Assembly (NCBI GenBank): GCA_029052265.1
Contig: JAIDJJ010000302.1
Location: 1-11,391, forward strand
DNA: 11,391 nucleotides
From: Muribaculaceae bacterium
GTDB taxonomy: Bacteria > Bacteroidota > Bacteroidia > Bacteroidales > Muribaculaceae
Direction of reading: 5' to 3'
The translations under genes and the position numbers were made by a program. Below, piece by piece: positions 1 through 6,800 of this stretch; within the stretch, counting starts at the first letter, position 1, and each line of letters opens with the position of its first letter. The notes below the pieces were generated by a model, which was given only the letters and a program-made list of their open reading frames with translations, searched no databases and had not been told where the DNA came from.

Positions 1-1017
1 GATACGGACAGTGCCCGGGTTTGAGAGTTTGTAGCCTTCTTCTGATTTCTGAATCACCAGCCCCTGGCGCCCATAGAAGTCAGCGTGCACGACGGCATTT
101 GTTACTGCCTCACGTAGCAATTTGTGAATTGGGGTATCGTCGATACGAGTATTCCCTTTCAAGACAAACGGGACTTTTAGCCCTTGCTGCATCCGACGCA
201 AAGCTTCCATTACAAAATCATACACATTTCCGCTCCATTCTCCTGACGTTGACACTATCCTGTCAGTCCATCGAAGTGAGCCGGAAGAACGGTTCTCTTG
301 ATAATCGAGGAAGTAGTTCGGAAATTCGCGGGTGATCTCATATTCATAACCAAACATTAGCAGACCTGCCGCAGTGGGATGATATTTGCCATCTTCGCCA
401 ATTCCGATTGCTCCAATTTTACGAAGAAACATCTCGTCGTCTTCATTGTTCCAAAGGTGGTTGATATGTGTGGATCTAAAGAAGTTACGGTATCTTTTTA
501 CAGTATCCATACAGAATACCGACATATCCATTTTATCAAGTACCTTTGCATCCTGAGTTATGTATGCTGCATCACGAAACATCAACGACATTTCATCAAG
601 TGAGCAGTGGTAATCACCTTCATGATTACGGCGGAAAGTTCCAGATTTGGGATCCATGCCGACATAGACCGGACGGGCTCTCCTTTCAGCACGTGGTACA
701 TGAACCACAAGAATCTTACTCCCGTTGAGTTCCTTAACATCCACCATGTTATTGGTGACTATATTCGCACTAATCTTTTGGCGATTGTTGACCATGTTCC
801 AGAAATCCTTACGTAGCTTTTCTGCATCCACACCTTCCGGACGCAGGCTCCCGTCTTCCAATTCCTTTACCCCAAGCAGGATTATGCCACCATCGGTATT
901 GGCAAAGGCAGAATAGGTTTCCCAAAACGATCCCGGGAAACCGCCCTTGGCTGTTTTAGCTTCAAGTTTATTGAATTCTCGGTATTCGCCGAGTCTGCTT
1001 AGATCTATTCCGGACAT
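1..1017 (-). CDS. AlbA_2 (Schlafen-like) putative DNA-binding / GHKL-ATPase-like protein, 3'-truncated by window edge
   Basis: The reading frame is open from the ATG at 1017 to base 1, giving 339 codons without a stop; the rest lies outside the window. Residues about 11-135 look like the Schlafen AlbA_2 domain (Pfam Slfn_AlbA_2, common in COG2865-type proteins). The AFANTDGGIILLGV block at 37-50 is its most typical stretch. Residues about 297-339 begin a GHKL ATPase-like C-terminal domain (HATPase_c_4 type): LREAVTNAVVHADF at 301-314 resembles the N-box and LSNPG at 331-335 follows it. Family members are described as putative transcriptional regulators or RecG-like ATP-binding proteins and are often found in accessory or defence regions, but their activity is poorly defined. 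A TAnnTTTG promoter lies about 100 bp upstream. No signal peptide is seen, so it is probably cytoplasmic. Family assignment is firm; molecular role is not. Confidence 0.88.
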   Translation of the reverse strand, partial: MSGIDLSRLGEYREFNKLEAKTAKGGFPGSFWETYSAFANTDGGIILLGVKELEDGSLRPEGVDAEKLRKDFWNMVNNRQKISANIVTNNMVDVKELNGSKILVVHVPRAERRARPVYVGMDPKSGTFRRNHEGDYHCSLDEMSLMFRDAAYITQDAKVLDKMDMSVFCMDTVKRYRNFFRSTHINHLWNNEDDEMFLRKIGAIGIGEDGKYHPTAAGLLMFGYEYEITREFPNYFLDYQENRSSGSLRWTDRIVSTSGEWSGNVYDFVMEALRRMQQGLKVPFVLKGNTRIDDTPIHKLLREAVTNAVVHADFYGRQGLVIQKSEEGYKLSNPGTVRI

Positions 1018-1074
1018 GATTAAAGATTATTATGACATTTGGCTGACAGATTTTGGTCTGCTGAATTTAAATCC

Positions 1075-1109
1075 AGTAATCCATACTTATGGGTTCCGGA
1101 TGGATTACT
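1075..1109 (-). repeat. Perfect 10-bp inverted repeat at the 5' end of the AlbA_2 transcript
   Basis: AGTAATCCAT (1075-1084) and ATGGATTACT (1100-1109) are perfect inverted copies separated by 15 nt. The outer edge is 7 nt downstream of the -7 TTTG, at the predicted transcription start. It could be a 5'-terminal mRNA hairpin, or a DNA operator for a dimeric regulator, possibly the AlbA_2 protein itself (inference). Confidence 0.55.
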
Positions 1110-1115
1110 ATAATG

Positions 1116-1147
1116 CAAAAGTAATAAATTGTCCTTAGATTATCAAT
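1116..1147 (-). promoter_or_regulatory. Bacteroidota-type promoter for the AlbA_2 gene
   Basis: Read on the minus strand, TACTTTTG (1123-1116) matches the -7 consensus TAnnTTTG exactly. An ATTG (1147-1144) ends 20 nt upstream of it, the expected place for the -33 TTTG/TTG element. Predicted transcription start is near 1109-1111, leaving a 5' UTR of about 92 nt before the ATG at 1017. Start-site position is inferred from motif spacing. Confidence 0.6.
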
Positions 1148-1178
1148 ATTTTACACGATACTTCTAAATTATTTAATT

Positions 1179-1255
1179 CGATCCTTTTTTTGAAAGATCG
1201 AGGGTTGTAAGATTATAGCATGGCTACTTGTTAAGGACGATGCAAGATCTTACAA
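1179..1255. repeat. Two adjacent imperfect hairpins in the AlbA_2 / GH20 intergenic region
   Basis: The first dyad is CGATC (1179-1183) with GATCG (1196-1200) around a T-rich loop. The second is TTGTAAGAT (1205-1213) with ATCTTACAA (1247-1255), a perfect 9-bp match. Inside it GCAT (1218-1221) can pair with ATGC (1240-1243), giving a longer stem with a small internal loop. No reading frame of note covers them. Function is unknown; they lie upstream of the AlbA_2 promoter. Confidence 0.45.
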
Positions 1256-1298
1256 TTAGACGGGAACGCATGTTTACCTAATTTTAAGAGAGGATAAT

Positions 1299-1379
1299 AG
1301 CAAACATATCCTCACCTGTCGCATGAATAAGGATATGTTTGCTTAGAAACTGCAATTCCCGATTGAAAGTTGTCGGGAA
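1299..1379 (-). terminator. Tandem hairpins 3' of the GH20 gene, possible terminator region
   Basis: TTCCCGA (1356-1362) pairs with TCGGGAA (1373-1379) over a 10-nt loop. AGCAAACATATCCT (1299-1312) pairs perfectly over 14 bp with AGGATATGTTTGCT (1330-1343) over a 17-nt loop. In the direction of GH20 transcription both stems follow the stop codon at 1429-1431, by about 50 and 86 nt. Neither is followed by a clean U-run on the minus strand, so these are not textbook intrinsic terminators. They may act as 3'-end stabilisers, or the 14-bp dyad may be a protein site. Confidence 0.4.
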
Positions 1380-1418
1380 AGCATTAACGAACTGACTCTG
1401 AAATCCCGACTTCTGATT

Positions 1419-1434
1419 GATTGAATATTCAATC
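1419..1434. repeat. 16-bp perfect palindrome over the GH20 stop codon
   Basis: GATTGAATATTCAATC is its own reverse complement over all 16 bases and contains the GH20 stop codon (1429-1431). As DNA it is a symmetric site; as RNA it could pair only with a minimal loop. It may be chance in AT-rich sequence. Its function is not known. Confidence 0.45.
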
Positions 1435-3768
1435 GATAAGTATTTCGTCAATAAAGATAAAGGCTGGATTGCCGGCGGCAAGGGTATGCCATTCCGGTAT
1501 TTCCTTAAGACTTTCCGCTTTTATACGCACATAACGTGTTTTCTGAGATGGAAATTCAAGTTTGTGTGTGCGAATCTCTTTCAGGAAATTTCCATCCACA
1601 GGATATTTTTCAGTTGCCACTGATGTGAAATTATCGCCATCGGTAGAGACACTGACCTCAATCTTCGGAGTATCGTAGATCCAACTGCCGGGCTCCACGT
1701 AGAATCTCAGTGCCACACTGCTTATACCGGTATCTGAACCGAGATCGATTGTTGCCTCAAGATCATCCGACTGAAATCCAAGCCAATTCCCATCCGAAAA
1801 TATCTCGCTTCCATACTTTCCATCCAACAATGTGGATGCACCATGACCTGAATATTTCGCATGAGGCTGTTTCCTCAACACGATATCATGGCACGTAGCC
1901 TTGTTGAATGTGACACTGTCAGTGTAAATCTTAGATACAATATCCGGACGTATTGCCACCGCCTTTATCTTACAGGATTTGTCAACGGCAAAAGGAACTG
2001 AATATTTGGCTGATGATTCTGTGGGATCACTACCGTCAAGAGTATAATAAATCGGTGCATCATCAACCGTGAAGAGGGTCACCTCGACATTCTTATTTTC
2101 TGTATCAGGTGCCAACTTGCCGGAAACATTATAAATATGGGTGGCATACCGGTAACCGTTCTTCCTATAATGAGACAACATTCCCGGCAATCTTTTCACA
2201 AAAGACTGATAATCCCGCTTATCGGCAGCACTCCACTGCACCTCGCTCAACGCCGCCATACGCGGAAGTTCCGCATATTCAACCCCGCTATATGTCGATA
2301 TGTATTCAGTCCACAGATTAGCCTGGACTCCGATAATATGCGCCTTTTCTTCATCAGAAAGATCATCGGGGACAGGATTGAAACTATAGACACGTTCAAC
2401 AGGGATATACCCTCCGGCTGCGTCAGGTTCGTCACCGCCACGATCAAGGGTCTGGCAATAGTCAAAATACATGTGGCTCGTAGGAGTCATAACGGCGTCA
2501 TGTCCCTGTCTTGCCGCCTCCTTTGCCCCGTTCTCATCTCTCCACGACATCACTATTGCGCCCGGGGCAAGCCCACCCTCAAGTGTCTCGTCCCACCCTA
2601 TCATCTTTCTGCCTCGTGAAGTCAGAAAATCGCTCGCATGATGAATGATATAGCTTTGCAATTGTTCTTCCACGGTCCAGTGTTCATTATCCTTAAGACC
2701 AAGCTGCCTGGCTTTAGCCTGACACTTCGGGCATTCTTTCCATCTGATCTTGGGACACTCGTCACCACCGACATGAATATATTCCGACGGGAAAATATCA
2801 ACAATCTCGCCGAGAACATCGTCAATAAATGTCAAAACCGAGTCATTGCCGGCACACAGAACATCCTCGCTAACGCCCCAACGTTGCCAAACTTCGTATG
2901 GACCTCCGGTGCATCCCAACTCCGGATAAGCTTTCAAAGCGCCAAGCATATGTCCCGGCATGTCGATTTCAGGTATTACGGTTATATGACGGTCTGCTGC
3001 ATATTTCACAATTTCGCGAGCCTCATCCTGAGTGAAAAATCCTCCGTATGGTATAGAATCGGATGTACTCATATCATGTCCTATGCAAGTTCCGTTACGC
3101 ATCGAACCGATTTCTGTAAGTCCGGGACGTTTCTTGATTTCTATGCGCCATCCCTGGTCATCTGAGATATGCCAATGAAAACGGTTTATGTTATGAAGGG
3201 CAAGCATATCGATAAACGATTTGATGGAGTCAAGCGGGAAAATATGACGGCTTACGTCAAGGTGCGCGCCGCGATAAGAGAACCGTGGAAAATCTGAAAT
3301 ATCCACCGGAGAGAACTTTACATTCTGTTTTTTTGAAGAGGGAGGAATAGACTTCCGTAATGTCTGTATGCCATAAAACACACCTGCCGACGTGGCGCCG
3401 CAGATTAAGATCCTGTTTTTATCTACATTTATACTGTAAGCCTCCGGATTTGAACTCTCATAGCCAAGAGACAGTTCTACATATCCCCTATCCGGCATAT
3501 CATTCACTATCTGCAATCTATTGCCTGTAAGATCTTCCAGATATTCGGAAAGAAGTTCGGCATCTCGGCGTAACGATGTGTCGTTAGCGGAATAATAGAT
3601 CGATGTGGATGAATCAAGCAGGAAATCAGGACCATCCTCTGTCACAATATCTTGAGGCAGAGGGATAACATTATAGTCGGCGGTAGCTACATCTGTAGAG
3701 CAGCATGCGAGACCGGCAACCAACGACACCGACAAGACCATTCCCGTAAATAGATTTTTGAGCTTCAT
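1429..3768 (-). CDS. GH20 beta-N-acetylhexosaminidase, secreted/lipoprotein, with F5/8 type C module
   Basis: A 779-residue exo-glycosidase that removes terminal beta-linked GlcNAc or GalNAc from glycans. GH20 enzymes use substrate-assisted retaining catalysis with an adjacent Asp-Glu pair. Here that pair is D336-E337 in HVGGDE (332-337). Other family blocks are HWHISDDQGWR (198-208), PEIDMPGH (266-273), GWDE (391-394) and NLWTEY (485-490). Domain order: signal sequence with CC at 22-23, GH20b-type N-domain about 31-157, catalytic TIM barrel about 162-522, chitobiase-type C-terminal domain about 548-622 (YYTLDGSDPT at 574-583), and a discoidin-like F5/8 type C module about 627-779. The frame extends in phase to an ATG at 3837. 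The start at 3768 is preferred because it gives a clean signal peptide and because the promoter -7 element (3813-3820) lies downstream of 3837. The lipobox (GLAC or LACC) is not canonical, so anchoring is likely but unproven. Polymer specificity cannot be read from sequence. Confidence 0.95.
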   Translation of the reverse strand: MKLKNLFTGMVLSVSLVAGLACCSTDVATADYNVIPLPQDIVTEDGPDFLLDSSTSIYYSANDTSLRRDAELLSEYLEDLTGNRLQIVNDMPDRGYVELSLGYESSNPEAYSINVDKNRILICGATSAGVFYGIQTLRKSIPPSSKKQNVKFSPVDISDFPRFSYRGAHLDVSRHIFPLDSIKSFIDMLALHNINRFHWHISDDQGWRIEIKKRPGLTEIGSMRNGTCIGHDMSTSDSIPYGGFFTQDEAREIVKYAADRHITVIPEIDMPGHMLGALKAYPELGCTGGPYEVWQRWGVSEDVLCAGNDSVLTFIDDVLGEIVDIFPSEYIHVGGDECPKIRWKECPKCQAKARQLGLKDNEHWTVEEQLQSYIIHHASDFLTSRGRKMIGWDETLEGGLAPGAIVMSWRDENGAKEAARQGHDAVMTPTSHMYFDYCQTLDRGGDEPDAAGGYIPVERVYSFNPVPDDLSDEEKAHIIGVQANLWTEYISTYSGVEYAELPRMAALSEVQWSAADKRDYQSFVKRLPGMLSHYRKNGYRYATHIYNVSGKLAPDTENKNVEVTLFTVDDAPIYYTLDGSDPTESSAKYSVPFAVDKSCKIKAVAIRPDIVSKIYTDSVTFNKATCHDIVLRKQPHAKYSGHGASTLLDGKYGSEIFSDGNWLGFQSDDLEATIDLGSDTGISSVALRFYVEPGSWIYDTPKIEVSVSTDGDNFTSVATEKYPVDGNFLKEIRTHKLEFPSQKTRYVRIKAESLKEIPEWHTLAAGNPAFIFIDEILID

Positions 3769-3812
3769 GATAGTCAGAATTTTTAATAATATCCAAATTA
3801 CTATTGAATACG

Positions 3813-3820
3813 CAAAGATA
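3813..3820 (-). promoter_or_regulatory. -7 promoter element of the GH20 gene
   Basis: On the minus strand TATCTTTG (3820-3813) is an exact TAnnTTTG match, 45 nt upstream of the preferred ATG at 3768. No TTTG or TTG sits at the usual 19-21 nt spacing upstream. The -33 half is therefore weak, and the promoter may need an activator. Confidence 0.5.
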
Positions 3821-4039
3821 ACAAAATAAATTGACAAAAATTTATCTATCGTTCTGTAATTTCAGTTGATATTTCAGCCATTAGGAAAAACTTATTTATT
3901 TCACATATGGTGAGAAACGCAATAAACCTGACATTGTAGACAGACGTTAATAATGAAGCTGAAAGGGAGATATAATTTCCGGGCAGGAGAATTTACTCTT
4001 GAAGATGGTATTTGCATAAACATTAAAACAAAAATATAT

Positions 4040-4939
4040 ATGAATATATTTATTGGATATGACGAGCTGAGTAATCATATAAAAGACCGGTTCAATCAGG
4101 AGATCACTTTACAATATGTTTCCAATAAAAGCGTGAAAGTGACGTATAAAAAGAAAGCGCTGATGGTAGCTGTTCCATTGTCTGTCAATTTTTCTTTAAC
4201 GGAAATCAAAGCGGACAGCATCTCCATGAAATACCATGCCTTTGTCGGTATTGACCGGATTATCTCAATGGCGTTGAAGATGATTGCAGGAAGACACCCC
4301 GAGCTTAAAGACGCAATCCATATTGATGGAGAATTATGCACTGTCGATCTTTCAGAAGTAAAAATCGCCGGCGCTTTCACTCGCCTTTTCGCTATCAAAG
4401 ACATAACACTGTCAACAGAAGGAATCAATATCCTGGTATCATTCAAAAAGACAGATGGTAATAAAATATATGAAAACCATAAAACAGCTGAGATAGAAGA
4501 GGTGCCAAAACAAAGTAAAACAATGCAAACCCAGCCTACTGAGAAAGACCGCATTAAATGGGTAAGTTCTTTTAAGAACACTCTTAAGACATACGCCGAT
4601 AAATTTACCCCAAAAGATTTCATTGACAAGATTTCCCGTTCCGGTAAAGAGATGGGGGTAAAATTAGTTTATTCCGCACTGATATTATTTTATGCCCTTA
4701 TCGACGGAAAAGTTCCGATAAAAGATAAACTGATAGTCACTGCCGCTTTGGGATATGTGATCCTTCCCATCGATATTATTCCGGATGTTATTGCAGGTGG
4801 CTTCATTGACGACGCCTCTATTGTGGCATTCGCATTGAAAACTATAAAAGACGATATCACACCTGAAATTAAAGCCCAGGCATTCAAAAAGCTTCAGGAA
4901 TATTTCAAAATCAAGGAAGCTCCAAAACTATTTTTCTGA
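4040..4939 (+). CDS. YkvA/DUF1232 family protein with an N-terminal alpha/beta domain
   Basis: A 299-residue protein. Its C-terminal part (about 208-269) carries the YkvA/DUF1232 signature: a hydrophobic stretch about 207-221, then LGYVILPIDIIPDVI at 237-251 and the acidic FIDDASIV at 255-262. DUF1232 proteins are small membrane-associated proteins of unknown function. Residues 1-138 form a separate domain of alternating strands and helices that I do not recognise; it vaguely recalls lipid-binding DUF2140/LmeA-like folds (weak inference). A polar linker rich in K, E, Q and T (about 140-172) joins the two. The frame also opens at an ATG at 3953. The ATG at 4040 is preferred because the A-rich leader before it is typical of Bacteroidota starts and the extra 29 residues look non-domain. 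By eye the gene is more A+T-rich than its neighbours. It is divergent from GH20 and convergent with the DUF3857 operon. Confidence 0.85.
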   Translation: MNIFIGYDELSNHIKDRFNQEITLQYVSNKSVKVTYKKKALMVAVPLSVNFSLTEIKADSISMKYHAFVGIDRIISMALKMIAGRHPELKDAIHIDGELCTVDLSEVKIAGAFTRLFAIKDITLSTEGINILVSFKKTDGNKIYENHKTAEIEEVPKQSKTMQTQPTEKDRIKWVSSFKNTLKTYADKFTPKDFIDKISRSGKEMGVKLVYSALILFYALIDGKVPIKDKLIVTAALGYVILPIDIIPDVIAGGFIDDASIVAFALKTIKDDITPEIKAQAFKKLQEYFKIKEAPKLFF

Positions 4940-4952
4940 CAACCCTACAAAC

Positions 4953-4970
4953 AATACTTCGGTTATTTTT
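4953..4970 (+). terminator. Small UUCG-loop terminator after the DUF1232 gene
   Basis: Beginning 14 nt after the stop codon, AATAC (4953-4957) faces GTTATT (4962-4967) across a TTCG loop, with one bulged T. The stem ends in the C(UUCG)G tetraloop known for high stability. It runs into T5 (4966-4970). The stem is short, so termination may be leaky. Confidence 0.4.
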
Positions 4971-4990
4971 GAGGACAAGTGTAATTGTTG

Positions 4991-5091
4991 AACAGAAGGA
5001 CAGAAGAACATAAATATTTTTAAGTCCCTATATTTATTAAACTTCTATCCTTTTGTTTCTATTTAAACATCTGTCCTTATGTACTTCTGTT
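4991..5091. repeat. Repetitive purine/pyrimidine dyad in convergent intergenic region
   Basis: The left arm is a run of related 8-mers, AACAGAAG-GACAGAAG-AACATAAA (4991-5014). The right arm holds inverted copies: CTTCTGTT (5084-5091) and TCTGTCCTT (5070-5078), the latter pairing with AAGGACAGA (4996-5004). The right side also contains an imperfect direct repeat: TTCTATCCTTTTGT (about 5043-5056) resembles ATCTGTCCTTATGT (about 5069-5082). The whole can fold into a long bulged hairpin. It may serve as a bidirectional 3'-end signal, or be a degenerated simple repeat. Confidence 0.45.
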
Positions 5092-5110
5092 ATTAAGTTA
5101 TAATATAGAG

Positions 5111-5186
5111 GGGGCGTGGAAGAGGAATGTTGGCACTCAGGCTTAGCACAGCCCACACCAAACAACAAATCCTCTGTCCACGCCCC
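5111..5186. repeat. GC-rich long hairpin (16-bp stem with one bulge)
   Basis: GGGGCGTGGA (5111-5120) pairs perfectly with TCCACGCCCC (5177-5186). The stem continues with AGAGGA (5121-5126) against TCCTCT (5170-5175), leaving one bulged G at 5176. GTTG (5129-5132) can add pairs with CAAC (5163-5166). About 30 nt remain in the loop. The element is GC-rich inside an AT-rich gap and lies 32 nt past the stop of the minus-strand DUF3857 operon. No U-run follows on either strand, so it is not a standard terminator. A dispersed palindromic repeat or a structured 3'-UTR RNA is possible. Confidence 0.55.
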
Positions 5187-5208
5187 TGTTTGCAGCCCTC
5201 TGAACAGG
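5185..5208 (-). repeat. 6-bp hairpin just after the DUF3857 operon stop
   Basis: CCTGTT (5185-5190) pairs with AACAGG (5203-5208) over a 12-nt loop. It begins 10 nt after the stop codon of the minus-strand gene and abuts the large GC-rich hairpin. Together they make a structured 3' end for that operon's transcript. The stem is small and may be incidental. Confidence 0.3.
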
Positions 5209-5218
5209 CAGGCAATCC

Positions 5219-6793
5219 TTATTTCAGAACTATACGGCGATAGGTGGGAGAATACCACTCAAGGAGAAGCTTACGAACCATCTGATATTCCGCAGGAGAA
5301 TAAAGACTTTTGTTCAGTTTGATCTGACGGCGCACAACCACCTCCGATCCGGTATTCATGACTGACAGGCTTACACTTCCCGCAGCGTTATCAATATTCA
5401 CTTCTGAATTTTTTGTCTGAGGCTTGACCCCGTTGAGCTTGACTGTATATACATCTGTTTCATTTATCGGCGAAGGGATTTCAAACCAGTCGGTACGCTT
5501 TGAATTAAGCTGAGTCATACCCCAGGAATCCACGCCCTGCTTATTTTCCGGAATTGTATACACCCAATATGATCCGCGTCTTAACAGATTTCCATCCGAG
5601 ACATGTTTCTCTCCGTCCTTCTCTTCAATCTCCACTGTGACATTACTGTCGGATACAAGCGGGGCAAGCGACACTGATACAGGATTACCGGCAAGATCCA
5701 CAAGGTCTTCAGTGTCGGCATGTAGCGACGCCTCATACTCCCCGACCTTGTCAGCACTGTAAAACTTACCGTCTGCCATTACAAGATATTTAGCGATATT
5801 GCCTATGTTTCTTGTTTTTACATTTTTGGGGAATGCAACCACATCCTTTGCATCAATACCTGCGGAACGTAAAAGCTTTCCCATTGCAAGAGCCTTTTCG
5901 GCAGGTGTGCCCACAGCACTTGCCAAGACTGAAGCACATTGGCGGAATCCATACCCGGTCAATGCAGGCGCGACATTACAGGTGGCAATACGCTCTGTCA
6001 TGAATTTCTGAATTGCCTCAACTTTCTCTGCATTTGTACTCTTGCCAGCCAACACATCTGCCGGCACCTCACAGATATCCATCGTCTCTACAGTAAGCGG
6101 ACGAAGCGCCTCTTCAAGCGAACCGGCAGTCGTAACCGAAAGACGCGGATACCCTTTGCGGGAAACAGGTGCATACAAATCTCCGGCAGCCGCCGGAATA
6201 TTCCTGAATGTCCATGTATATGTGTTACCATTCACCACAGGTTTCACGTCTGAATCAGTCACCGACCAGTCAATTTTCGTACCCTCGGGAACATTGACCA
6301 CAATCCGGTATTCCTTTATATCCGCACCTTGCATTGGAATCAAACGGTCGATATCAAGCGTAGGACATCCCTCGGGACTTCCTTTGACATTATATGAAAG
6401 ATCTACCGTACATCCCGGCTCAAGACCTGTATGGGTAATCACCATCTCGCGCAATCCGTTGTAATCCTTGGAATTGGCGGCACCTGACGGAAGCACCTCA
6501 TTGAAAGCATTTTCAGGTGCTTTTACAACTGTGCCGTCTTTCAGGGTAGTCTTGCATTCATTGACCGTCAAATTCTGAAAGGAAGGGTTATAGACCACAA
6601 ACGTTTCCCCGAACAAGGAAAAGAATGAATAGTGGGTATGAAATGTCATCGACTTGGAATAATCATAGTCGATAGCACCGTCAGGGTGTAAGGTATAGGT
6701 CTCGGTAATGTTGTTTAATGTTGCGTCGTTCTTCTGTGCATATGTTGCAAGCGAAGCGGATATGCACATTGCGGCAAATATATATTTCTTCAT
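5219..6793 (-). CDS. Secreted DUF3857 protein with a degenerate transglutaminase-like domain
   Basis: 524 residues with a clear signal peptide: KK at the N-terminus, a hydrophobic core at 5-17, and likely cleavage after TYA at 17-19. Residues about 25-225 fit the DUF3857 beta domain, with HPDGAIDY at 36-43 and LKDGTVVKAPENAF at 84-97. Residues about 255-350 follow the transglutaminase-like fold seen in the upstream gene, but active-site positions have changed. The Cys motif GVC-KDKA reads GTP-AEKA (295-301), putting Pro at 297. The His position is Asn332. Asp348 is kept. It is therefore probably a catalytically dead homologue acting as a binding or partner protein (inference). A second beta-rich region follows at about 385-490. 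Only 7 bp separate it from the upstream gene's stop, so it is almost surely co-transcribed. Substrate and partner are unknown. Confidence 0.85.
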   Translation of the reverse strand: MKKYIFAAMCISASLATYAQKNDATLNNITETYTLHPDGAIDYDYSKSMTFHTHYSFFSLFGETFVVYNPSFQNLTVNECKTTLKDGTVVKAPENAFNEVLPSGAANSKDYNGLREMVITHTGLEPGCTVDLSYNVKGSPEGCPTLDIDRLIPMQGADIKEYRIVVNVPEGTKIDWSVTDSDVKPVVNGNTYTWTFRNIPAAAGDLYAPVSRKGYPRLSVTTAGSLEEALRPLTVETMDICEVPADVLAGKSTNAEKVEAIQKFMTERIATCNVAPALTGYGFRQCASVLASAVGTPAEKALAMGKLLRSAGIDAKDVVAFPKNVKTRNIGNIAKYLVMADGKFYSADKVGEYEASLHADTEDLVDLAGNPVSVSLAPLVSDSNVTVEIEEKDGEKHVSDGNLLRRGSYWVYTIPENKQGVDSWGMTQLNSKRTDWFEIPSPINETDVYTVKLNGVKPQTKNSEVNIDNAAGSVSLSVMNTGSEVVVRRQIKLNKSLYSPAEYQMVRKLLLEWYSPTYRRIVLK

Positions 6794-6800
6794 AACTTTA

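Noticed and set aside
1284..1481. 65-codon minus-strand frame over the GH20 3' end
   Set aside because: It overlaps the GH20 C-terminal codons in another frame and runs through the perfect 14-bp hairpin; no start context or homology.
2137..2619. 160-codon plus-strand frame inside the GH20 gene
   Set aside because: Antisense shadow of the catalytic domain and C-terminal region, with no homology or promoter.
3769..3837. Upstream in-phase start of the GH20 gene adding 23 residues
   Set aside because: The -7 promoter element at 3813-3820 lies inside this extension, and the internal start at 3768 gives a normal signal sequence.
3953..4039. Upstream in-phase start of the DUF1232 gene adding 29 residues
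   Set aside because: Not excluded, but the extension looks like translated leader, and the A-rich context before 4040 fits a Bacteroidota start better.
4096..4629. 177-codon minus-strand frame inside the DUF1232 gene
   Set aside because: Antisense shadow of a gene supported by a recognised domain; no independent evidence.
5037..5258. 73-codon minus-strand frame across the intergenic hairpins
   Set aside because: It overlaps the end of the DUF3857 gene in another frame, and much of it is the translation of the GC-rich palindrome, so it is best explained as a by-product of the repeat.
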